Part shown: one piece after another, positions 5,429 through 11,275 of the stretch | Numbering within the stretch: the first letter of the stretch is position 1 | Layout: each line of letters starts with the position of its first letter | From: Chloroflexia bacterium | Lineage (GTDB): Bacteria; Chloroflexota; Chloroflexia; Thermomicrobiales; JALYUS01 | DNA: 12,008 nucleotides | Reading direction: 5' to 3' | Assembly: GCA_025928215.1 (NCBI GenBank) | Contig: JAICJW010000103.1 | Coordinates: 1 to 12,008, forward strand | Position numbers and translations under genes: made by a program | Notes under the pieces: generated by a model | Told to the model about the DNA's origin: nothing | Databases searched by the model: none | The model's input: only the letters and a program-made list of their open reading frames with translations

Positions 5429-6433
5429 GTGAAGATCGCGTTTGCCTCGCTCGTCGGGGTCGAACCGGTGCCGTTTCCGACGCTCCTCGCGCGGGCGAAG
5501 GCGGCAGGGCTGGATGCCATTGAGGTCAATGTCGGCCCGACATTCCCACGTATTGCGGACGCGCCGTATCCCGGCCATCTCGATCTGGCGGCGATTCTTC
5601 GTGATGGGCCGGAGCAAGTGCGGGAGATGCTTGCGGCGCACGGCGTCACGATTACCTCGCTCGCGCCGATGCTGAACCTGCTCGCGCCCGACCCCGCGCT
5701 GCACGAGGAACGGATCACCGCGTTTCGCCAGACGATTGATGCCTGCGTCGCGCTTGGCGTGCCGACGGTTGTGACGTATGGCGGATCGGCGTTCGGCATG
5801 CATTTCTATGGGCTGCCGGGTGTCGGGCCGGATCATCCGTCGAGCCATCTCTCCGAAAATATCGCCATCTTCAAAACCGTCTTCACGCCGCTCGCGGACT
5901 ATGCCGAGGCGCGCGGCGTGCGGATCGCCTTCGAGACGGCGGCGCGCGGCGGCGGACACGGAAATGTCGCGCACAGCCCGGCACTCTGGGAGATGCTCTT
6001 TGATGCGGTGCCCTCCCCCGCGCTCGGCCTCAGTTTCGATCCGTCGCACCTGATCTGGTTGCAGATTCCCCATATTCCCGACCTGATCCGGCACTATGGA
6101 TCACGCATCTATCACTTCGACGCGAAGGACACCGAAATCCTGCCTGCGGTGCTAGCGCGGCAAGGTATCCTCGGCAGCGGCTGGTGGCGCTATCGCCTGC
6201 CGGGCCTCGGCGCGCTCGATTGGCGCGCGATTCTCTCCGCGCTCGGTGACATCGGTTACGATGACGTTATCAGCATCGAGAACGAAGACCCGCTCTTCCT
6301 CGGCCTCGATGGCGTCGCGTGGGCCGCCAATTATTTGCGCGGCATCTTCCCGCTATACAACGATACCCGCAAGGATGCCGAGAAAGGGGACGAACACAGA
6401 GACCGCAGAGAGCATGGAGAAGAATACGAATGA
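5429..6433 (+). CDS. Sugar phosphate isomerase/epimerase-like TIM barrel protein
   Basis: A 334-residue member of the xylose-isomerase-like AP endonuclease 2 superfamily (IolE/IolI/YcjR group), predicted to be a metal-dependent isomerase, epimerase or dehydratase on a sugar or inositol derivative. Likely metal ligands are visible: Glu169 in IAFETAARGG, Asp204 in LSFDPSHL, His229 in RIYHFDAKD and Glu274 in VISIENEDP. The GTG start at 5429 has GAGGAG (5418-5423) 5 bases upstream, and the homologous strand MKIAFASLVG begins there. The next gene is a Gfo/Idh/MocA dehydrogenase, the usual catabolic partner. Odd point: the final 17 or so residues (318-334, KGDEHRDRREHGEEYE) are highly charged and encoded by a palindromic element, so the true family C-terminus is probably near NDTRKDA (311-317). 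Confidence 0.9.
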   Translation: MKIAFASLVGVEPVPFPTLLARAKAAGLDAIEVNVGPTFPRIADAPYPGHLDLAAILRDGPEQVREMLAAHGVTITSLAPMLNLLAPDPALHEERITAFRQTIDACVALGVPTVVTYGGSAFGMHFYGLPGVGPDHPSSHLSENIAIFKTVFTPLADYAEARGVRIAFETAARGGGHGNVAHSPALWEMLFDAVPSPALGLSFDPSHLIWLQIPHIPDLIRHYGSRIYHFDAKDTEILPAVLARQGILGSGWWRYRLPGLGALDWRAILSALGDIGYDDVISIENEDPLFLGLDGVAWAANYLRGIFPLYNDTRKDAEKGDEHRDRREHGEEYE

Positions 6434-6491
6434 ATCCCTCTCCGCAGTCTATGCGGTCTCCGTGCCCTCTGTGTTCGTCCCCTTTCCTGGC
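6377..6491. repeat. Long palindromic element overlapping the isomerase 3' end
   Basis: Arms of 20 bp pair perfectly: 6382-6401 (starting GAAAGGGGACGAACACAGAG) with 6467-6486. Pairing continues outward with one mismatch and a wobble to 6377 and 6491. Inner bases ACCGCA (6402-6407) and TGCGGT (6452-6457) pair as well, though the right arm carries about 9 extra bases. The isomerase stop codon (6431-6433) lies in the loop. It looks like a mobile non-coding repeat that inserted at the gene's 3' end. Confidence 0.75.
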
Positions 6492-6524
6492 GGCTAGGAA
6501 TGCATTCTGAAGGGAGCGATGGCA

Positions 6525-7592
6525 ATGGCTGAGCGTGTACGAGTGGGGTTGATTGGGTGCGGAAAGATCGCGCAGACGCACGCCGCCGCGCTCTCTACAC
6601 TGCCGGAAGCAGAATTCGTCGCCGTTGCCGATCTCGATCAGGAGCGCGCGCGGGCGATGGCCGAGGATTTCCACGTTCCGCGCGTCTTCCCGAATGCAGA
6701 GGCGATGCTGGCGAGCGGCGACGTCGAGGCGGCGGTGGTCTGCACGCCGCATCCGAGCCACACGCCCCTCGTCGTCGCGGCGGCAGAGGCGGGCGTCCAT
6801 GTGCTCTGCGAGAAGCCAATCACGACCCGCCTCACCGATGCCGACCGGATGATCGCCGCTGCCGAACGCGCGGGCATCAAATTCGGCGTCATTTTCCAGC
6901 GCCGCTTCTGGCCCGCCGCGCAACGGATGCGCAACGCGATTGATGCGGGGCAACTCGGCAATCTGACGCTCGGCGAGTGCATCGCCCATCTCTCGCGGGA
7001 TCGCGCCTACTTCGCGCAGGATGCCTGGCGCGGCAAATGGGCGACCGAGGGCGGCGGCGTGCTGATGAATCAGGCCGTCCATACGATTGACAAATTCCAG
7101 TGGTTCATGGGGCAGGCCGTGGAAATCTTCGGGCGCTACGCGACGCTCGTACATGGCGACTACATTGATGTCGAGGATACCGTCGTCGCGACGGTGAAAT
7201 TCGCCAGCGGCGCGCTTGGCATCATCGAGGCATCCACGAGCATCAATCCGAACCGGGGCTTCCGCGTCGCGGTGCATGGTGACAATGGCGCGACGGCGAG
7301 CGTCTGGGAATTCCCGGAGGGCAAAGAGGGGATCAACGACATCTGGACGGTGAGCGGCGAGGAAACGTACATACCCGTCTGGGAAGGCGTCGAGCAGCGG
7401 CGCAGCGGCTTCCCGCACTTCCATATGCTGCAAATTCAGGACTTCCTCCAGGCCGTCCGCGACGACCGCCCGCCCGCCGTCACCGGCGCGGAGGCGCGCA
7501 AATCGCTCGAAATCATCCTTGCTATCTACCATTCGTCGCGCACCGGCCTGCCCGTCCAACTGCCGATCACGGGCGCGGACATCGGGGAATAA
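6525..7592 (+). CDS. Gfo/Idh/MocA family NAD(P)-dependent oxidoreductase
   Basis: A 355-residue dehydrogenase predicted to oxidise a sugar or polyol (inositol or glucose type) with NAD(P). The Rossmann nucleotide loop is VGLIGCGKIAQTHA (7-20), the acidic end of strand 2 is in VADLDQERA (34-42), the family lysine is in CEKPITT (Lys97) and the catalytic histidine is in GGVLMNQAVHTID (His186). The C-terminal GFO/IDH/MocA sheet domain follows to about 345. Length is typical. Two ATGs compete: 6519 and 6525. The second is preferred because AAGGGAG (6510-6516) is 8 bases from it and only 2 from the first. It probably forms an operon with the upstream isomerase (91 bp gap holding the palindromic element); substrate unknown. 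Confidence 0.92.
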   Translation: MAERVRVGLIGCGKIAQTHAAALSTLPEAEFVAVADLDQERARAMAEDFHVPRVFPNAEAMLASGDVEAAVVCTPHPSHTPLVVAAAEAGVHVLCEKPITTRLTDADRMIAAAERAGIKFGVIFQRRFWPAAQRMRNAIDAGQLGNLTLGECIAHLSRDRAYFAQDAWRGKWATEGGGVLMNQAVHTIDKFQWFMGQAVEIFGRYATLVHGDYIDVEDTVVATVKFASGALGIIEASTSINPNRGFRVAVHGDNGATASVWEFPEGKEGINDIWTVSGEETYIPVWEGVEQRRSGFPHFHMLQIQDFLQAVRDDRPPAVTGAEARKSLEIILAIYHSSRTGLPVQLPITGADIGE

Positions 7593-7612
7593 TCGAAACG
7601 AAACGATACAAG

Positions 7613-7640
7613 GTAGGGGCGCACAGCCGTGCGCCCCTAC
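7613..7640. terminator. 12-bp hairpin between convergent genes, probable bidirectional terminator / REP
   Basis: GTAGGGGCGCAC and GTGCGCCCCTAC pair perfectly around AGCC. The hairpin sits 20 bp after the Gfo/Idh/MocA stop and 13 bp beyond the stop of the convergent oxidoreductase. There is no T-run. The GTAGGGGCGCAC...CCCCTAC shape is that of a REP-type dispersed palindrome, so it may be a repeat used as a terminator. Confidence 0.6.
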
Positions 7641-7653
7641 ATGTTGATCGTTC

Positions 7654-9021
7654 TTATCGCGCCACACCTGCCCCCGCAAAGATCGCATCCTGCTCGGCGC
7701 GCAGGGACCAGAGGAATGAGTCGGCGGGGCGTTCGATCATGTCGTAGGTGATTGGCTGATCCACCGCGACGGCGCGCGTCAGGCGGACGCCGTTCGTCAT
7801 CGTCAGCGGCAACAGGTTTTCGGCGCGAACAACCTCGGCGCGCTCGATCAGGCCGTAAACCATCCGGCCGCCGCTGCCATCCAGCGTTTCGCCCGCCGTC
7901 AGATCGCGCTTCGCGACGGCGATCACGTCCGCAACGGGCGTGCCGATCGGTGCGCCCGTCGGCTTGCCATACAGCCCGGCTTCCGCGATGGACATCGGCG
8001 CTTCGATGCCGCAGAGATGGTAGGGGCGGTAGTGCGCGGCGGTCGTGCCATCCGGCCCCATCTTCAGGCCATAGAAGCCGAGGTCCTGGGCGATGCGGGC
8101 GTGATCGGTGCGCACGACGATGAAGACACCGATATCGAGATGGTTCGGCAGCACCGTCTCACCATCCGGCGCGACCGCGTTCGCCAGTTCCACGACGCCG
8201 AACGCATTGAGCACGCCGCCTTCGGCTTGCAGACTAAAGACGGTCGCGAGGTCGGGAATTGTCGCGCTCGGCTCGTGCATGCCGCGCACGTCCGGCACGA
8301 GGCCCGTCATATTCGCGACGCTGCACATCTCGATCTGCGACTTCGAGCCGTCACGGAACGAGTTGTACATCTGCGCGTTCAGTTGCTGCTCTTGCACCAG
8401 TTGCGGGTCGTAGCCGTAGCGGGCGAACGCTTCATCCGGGTCGCCCTCGCGATCGGTGCGAAACCGGCGCGTGCCCCGGCCCGCGACGACGACTTCCAAT
8501 CCGAGCGCCTGCGCCCAATCCACGAGGCGCATAATGCAGCCCGGTTGGTCGCCGTCCGCGACGGTGTAGACGACGCCCGCCGCCCGCGCCCGTTTATTCA
8601 GCAGCGAGCCGACCGCGACATCAGTCTCCATGTTGACCATCACGATGTGCTTGCCGCGGGCAATCGCCGCCGCGCCGATCCGCGCGCCATTCTCCGGCAC
8701 ACCCGTCGCCTCGACGACGACATCGAGCGGCGCGTCGCAGAGCGCAAGCGGGTCATCCGTCACCGCCGCCTTGCCCTGCTCGATTGCCCGCGCGATGCTT
8801 TGCGCGTCGCCCGCGCGCAGAACATCGTCTGCCATCAGTCCATTGCGGGCGAAGACCGCTTGCGCCTTGTCCGGGAAGAGATCCGCCAGCGCGACGAGCC
8901 GCAGCCCCGGCATGCGCGACACCTGATGCGCGACGCTCGATCCGAACTTCCCCGCCCCGACGATGCCGACGCGTATCGGCCTACCTGCCTGCTCCCGCTC
9001 CGCCAGATCCGCCGCGATCAT
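7654..9021 (-). CDS. NAD(P)-dependent oxidoreductase with SAF domain (DRL-like family)
   Basis: A 455-residue protein with three parts. An N-terminal homoserine-dehydrogenase-like Rossmann domain carries IRVGIVGAGKFGSS (nucleotide loop Gly22-Gly27), VVVEATGVPENGA and HIVMVNMETDVAVG. A central catalytic domain carries GDQPGCIMRLVDWAQALGLEVV and IEMCSVANMTGLVPDVRGMH. A C-terminal SAF-type domain follows (KRDLTAGETLDGSGGRMVYGL onward). This arrangement is that of the family named after Brucella DRL, a DXR-like enzyme that makes 2-C-methyl-D-erythritol 4-phosphate in the MEP pathway. Many relatives act on other substrates, and some are misannotated as flagellar FlgA through the SAF domain. ATG 9021 was chosen because AAGGAG lies 7 bases upstream and homology starts just after; an in-frame start at 9060 is unsupported. 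It is divergent from the ferritin-like gene; no strong promoter is evident in 9022-9164. Confidence 0.85.
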   Translation of the reverse strand: MIAADLAEREQAGRPIRVGIVGAGKFGSSVAHQVSRMPGLRLVALADLFPDKAQAVFARNGLMADDVLRAGDAQSIARAIEQGKAAVTDDPLALCDAPLDVVVEATGVPENGARIGAAAIARGKHIVMVNMETDVAVGSLLNKRARAAGVVYTVADGDQPGCIMRLVDWAQALGLEVVVAGRGTRRFRTDREGDPDEAFARYGYDPQLVQEQQLNAQMYNSFRDGSKSQIEMCSVANMTGLVPDVRGMHEPSATIPDLATVFSLQAEGGVLNAFGVVELANAVAPDGETVLPNHLDIGVFIVVRTDHARIAQDLGFYGLKMGPDGTTAAHYRPYHLCGIEAPMSIAEAGLYGKPTGAPIGTPVADVIAVAKRDLTAGETLDGSGGRMVYGLIERAEVVRAENLLPLTMTNGVRLTRAVAVDQPITYDMIERPADSFLWSLRAEQDAIFAGAGVAR

Positions 9022-9164
9022 GCGCTCTCTCCTTCTCTGTCCGCGAGGCTCACCGCGCACAGGGTATGAGAGAGGCAGGCAACGCGCAACATGGCGGCCC
9101 GCATCATGCGAAGAATACGATCAATAGACGACGTTCGCCCGAAAGATATGCTAGGAGGAACTCG

Positions 9165-9479
9165 ATGCCCTTCGACCAGTACCACGAGCCGCCGAATGAG
9201 TTGCCCGACGAGATACGCACCTTCGCCCGGATGATCCTCTCATTGATCGAGGAAGCGCAGGCGATTGACTGGTACGAGCAGCGCATGTCGGTTGAGAAGA
9301 ACGAGCAGGCAAAGGCGATCATGGCGAACGCGCAGCAGGAGGAATTCAAGCACTTCGGTATGGATCTGGAGTTCCTGCTCCGCCAGAAGCCGAAGTGGCG
9401 CACGGAGATGCAAAACATCCTCTTCAAGGAGGGTGACATCGTCCAGCACGGTGAGCAGGCGGAAAAAGCCGTTGACTGA
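9165..9479 (+). CDS. Encapsulated-ferritin-like protein (EncFtn family)
   Basis: A 104-residue helical protein that resembles the encapsulated ferritin of Rhodospirillum rubrum. As I recall it, EncFtn oxidises Fe(II) at a ferroxidase site formed between two subunits of a ring-shaped decamer and stores iron inside an encapsulin shell. The signature is visible: EEAQAIDWYEQR (29-40) and EEFKHFGMDLEFLLRQKPKW (59-78). Predicted ligands are Glu30, Glu60 and His63, with Trp36 and Tyr37 at family positions; the spacing matches Glu32, Glu62, His65 and Trp38 of the R. rubrum protein as I remember it. The family's LFTEGPI-like end appears here as ILFKEGDI. No C-terminal encapsulin-targeting tail (LTIGSL-like) is seen: the protein ends EQAEKAVD. 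The ATG at 9165 follows AGGAGG (9153-9158) by 6 bases. No encapsulin gene is adjacent. Confidence 0.82.
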   Translation: MPFDQYHEPPNELPDEIRTFARMILSLIEEAQAIDWYEQRMSVEKNEQAKAIMANAQQEEFKHFGMDLEFLLRQKPKWRTEMQNILFKEGDIVQHGEQAEKAVD

Positions 9480-9487
9480 GAAAAATC

Positions 9488-9509
9488 GGTGGACGGGTGC
9501 CCGTCCGCC
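9488..9509 (+). other. GC hairpin between the ferritin-like and PPC genes
   Basis: GGTGGACGG and CCGTCCGCC pair over 9 bp (one T-G wobble) around GTGC, 8 bp after the ferritin-like stop. With no T-run, it is more likely an mRNA-stabilising or processing hairpin than a terminator; it could set the expression ratio of the two genes. Confidence 0.35.
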
Positions 9510-9529
9510 ATCCCGAATCGAGGCGATCC

Positions 9530-9994
9530 ATGAAAACAGAACTATTGAATACACAGGGAGCAAAGACGTACGCGGTCATCTTCGACAAGGGCGATGAGGT
9601 GATCGCCGGGTTGCAGGCATTCGCTCAGGCGCACGATGTCGCGACGTATGAGATCGTCGGCATTGGCGCCTTCAGCGATGTGATACTCGGCTACTTCGAC
9701 CGCGACCGGAAAGACTACAAAAAAATCCCGCTCGATGAGCAGGTTGAGGCACTCTCGCTCGTCGGCAATATCTCGCGCGCGGACGGTAAGCCGAAGGTGC
9801 ATGTCCATGTCGTCGTCGGCAAGTCGGATGGCACCGCGTGGGGCGGGCATATCCTCGCGGCGCATGTCTGGCCGACGCTCGAACTGATCGTTACCGAAGC
9901 GCCCGCCCACCTGCAACGCACGACCGATCCGGAAACGGGCCTGGCGCTGATTGACATTCGCGCCTCCCACGCGGCGTCACCCACCCGTTCCTGA
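9530..9994 (+). CDS. PPC/DUF296 domain protein
   Basis: A 154-residue protein consisting of one PPC (plants and prokaryotes conserved, DUF296, PD1-like) domain, a trimeric fold found in plant AT-hook proteins and in many small bacterial proteins of uncertain role. Features: YAVIFDKGDEVIAGLQAFA (14-32), the core GIGAFSDVILGYFD (44-57), LSLVGNIS (75-82) and the conserved HVHVVVG and WGGHIL stretches with His91, His93 and His107, which often bind a metal in bacterial members. No AT-hook is present, so DNA binding is not implied. The ATG at 9530 has GAGG (9520-9523) 6 bases upstream, a moderate site. It lies 50 bp after the ferritin-like gene and 38 bp before the Rieske gene, same strand, so an operon is likely. 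The tail after about 146 is divergent. Confidence 0.86.
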   Translation: MKTELLNTQGAKTYAVIFDKGDEVIAGLQAFAQAHDVATYEIVGIGAFSDVILGYFDRDRKDYKKIPLDEQVEALSLVGNISRADGKPKVHVHVVVGKSDGTAWGGHILAAHVWPTLELIVTEAPAHLQRTTDPETGLALIDIRASHAASPTRS

Positions 9995-10032
9995 ACCCTT
10001 ATTAGGGAGTGCTCGCAAAGGAGTAATGCAGC

Positions 10033-10923
10033 ATGTACGCCGTCAAAGTCGAACGCGCGATCGAGCGCATCCCCGGTGTGGCGGAAAACGGCGCGAAAGT
10101 CGCACACGCGATCCATAACGCGGTCCTCAGGAGTGGCGATCCAGTCCGCAAAGCAGTTGATTTCCTCCACGGAACATGGCTTGGCCACCCTCTCCATCCG
10201 GTGCTGACCGATATTCCCATCGGGGCATGGGCACTGGCGATGATGTGCGATCTCGTCGCGGCGCAACGTGATTCCGGGGAAACGGAAAAAATGGCCGACA
10301 CGCTCGTCGCCATTGGTGCGGTCGCCGCCGTGCCGACCGCGATTGCCGGCGTCGCGGATTACTCAGCGATTGATGAGTCCGCGATGACGCTGGCGACCGT
10401 CCACGGCCTGCTCAACAGCGCGGGATTAGTCCTCAATCTCCTTTCTCTCCGGGATCGTGTGACGGGCAACCGGCAGCGGGGCGTGATGCTCTCCACAGTC
10501 GCGTATGGCGCACTCAACTTCTCCGCATGGCTCGGTGGCGAGATGGTCTATCACCAGAAAGTCGGCGTCAGCCACCGCGCGGAGCCAGGTGGCACCGCAA
10601 CGTGGCAGCGCGCCCTCGATAGCGCGGAACTCTCGGAGCGCGCGCCGAAACGCGTCGAAGTGGACGGCGCGCCCGTGCTGCTCTATCGGGACGGCGCGAA
10701 CCTCTATGCCATCGGCGCGGTCTGTAGCCATGCGGGCGGGCCGCTCGATGAGGGCACGATCATGAACAACTGCGTGGAATGCCCCTGGCACAATTCCGTC
10801 TTCAATCTGCGCGATGGCAGTGTCGTTCATGGCCCGGCGACCGATCCCGAACCCGCGTACGACGCGCGCCTGCGGGATGGGCAGATCGAAGTCCGGCTGC
10901 GCCCTGCCGGGGAGCGTGGATGA
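10033..10923 (+). CDS. DUF2231 membrane domain fused to Rieske [2Fe-2S] domain
   Basis: A 296-residue two-domain protein. Residues 45-175 are a DUF2231 membrane domain: FLHGTWLGHPLHPVLTDIPIGAW holds the conserved histidines (His46, His52, His55), and about four hydrophobic segments follow near 60-78, 90-110, 119-138 and 151-168. Residues 190-290 are a Rieske ferredoxin-type domain with cluster ligands CSH (Cys231, His233) and CPWH (Cys250, His253), then NSVFNLRDGSVVHGPA. It should carry electrons at the membrane; the partner is unknown. The Rieske part resembles dioxygenase ferredoxins rather than the bc1 subunit (no disulfide cysteine after CSH: CSHAGGPL). ATG 10033 follows AAAGGAG (10017-10023) by 9 bases. 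The stop overlaps the next ATG by 4 bp (ATGA), showing that the following gene was once translationally coupled to it. Confidence 0.9.
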   Translation: MYAVKVERAIERIPGVAENGAKVAHAIHNAVLRSGDPVRKAVDFLHGTWLGHPLHPVLTDIPIGAWALAMMCDLVAAQRDSGETEKMADTLVAIGAVAAVPTAIAGVADYSAIDESAMTLATVHGLLNSAGLVLNLLSLRDRVTGNRQRGVMLSTVAYGALNFSAWLGGEMVYHQKVGVSHRAEPGGTATWQRALDSAELSERAPKRVEVDGAPVLLYRDGANLYAIGAVCSHAGGPLDEGTIMNNCVECPWHNSVFNLRDGSVVHGPATDPEPAYDARLRDGQIEVRLRPAGERG

Positions 10924-11272
10924 GCATGCGCGATGTCGTCGTGATCGGCGCCGGACATAATGGCCTCGCCTGCGCCTGCTACCTCGCGCGCCGGGCTTCG
11001 CGGACGGCATCACCGGCCTCGCGTGGCGGCATGCGGAGGATTGAGAAGAGGAAATCGGGCTGCTCGGCGGCCATCCGATGCACCTCGATCTGACGCTGGA
11101 CCAACTCGGCGCGTTCCGCCCGCTGCCCGAACTCGCCAGCCATCGCGGCCCGATTGACGGTTTGTATATGACGGGCGCGGGGACGTATCCAACGGGCGCC
11201 GTCTCCGCCGTACCGGGGCGCGCCGCCGCACGGGTCGTTCTCAAGGATTTCGGTAGACATCGTAAGGAGTGA
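10920..11272 (+). pseudogene. Deletion remnant of an FAD-dependent oxidoreductase (PYROXD2/phytoene desaturase type)
   Basis: From ATG 10920 the frame encodes RDVVVIGAGHNGLACACYLAR, the FAD-binding Rossmann start of the amine-oxidase/phytoene-desaturase superfamily. After codon 24 or so (near 10990) it turns to nonsense and stops at 11093. In the +2 frame the family's C-terminal end resumes at about 10985: PGFADGITGLAWRHAED, a TGA at 11042-11044 where the family would have a codon such as TGG, then EIGLLGGHPMHLDLTLDQL, FRPLPELA and GLYMTGAGTYPTGAVSAVPG, ending at 11272. Relatives have around 500 residues, so some 400 codons are missing. The junction lies in a GCGCGC-rich run, suggesting microhomology-driven deletion. 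Deletion, frameshift and nonsense codon together mean no working enzyme. The flanking coupling (ATGA with the Rieske gene, AAGGAG of the next gene inside its end) shows it was an operon member. Confidence 0.88.
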
Positions 11273-11275
11273 CAG

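Noticed and set aside
6270..7688. 472-codon open frame on the minus strand opposite the Gfo/Idh/MocA gene
   Set aside because: A shadow of high GC coding sequence; the opposite strand has clear Rossmann and EKP motifs, and this frame runs through both palindromic elements.
8017..9069. 350-codon plus-strand frame opposite the DRL-like gene
   Set aside because: Composition is dominated by Arg, Ala and His with no motif; the minus-strand frame carries the recognised domains and a ribosome site.
9488..9509. Intrinsic terminator after the ferritin-like gene
   Set aside because: There is no T-run after the stem, and the PPC gene begins 20 bp downstream with no separate promoter visible.
10920..11272. 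Programmed frameshift or TGA recoding giving a working short flavoprotein
   Set aside because: The substrate-binding core of about 400 codons is missing, there is no slippery heptamer, and TGA is used as a normal stop by several genes here.
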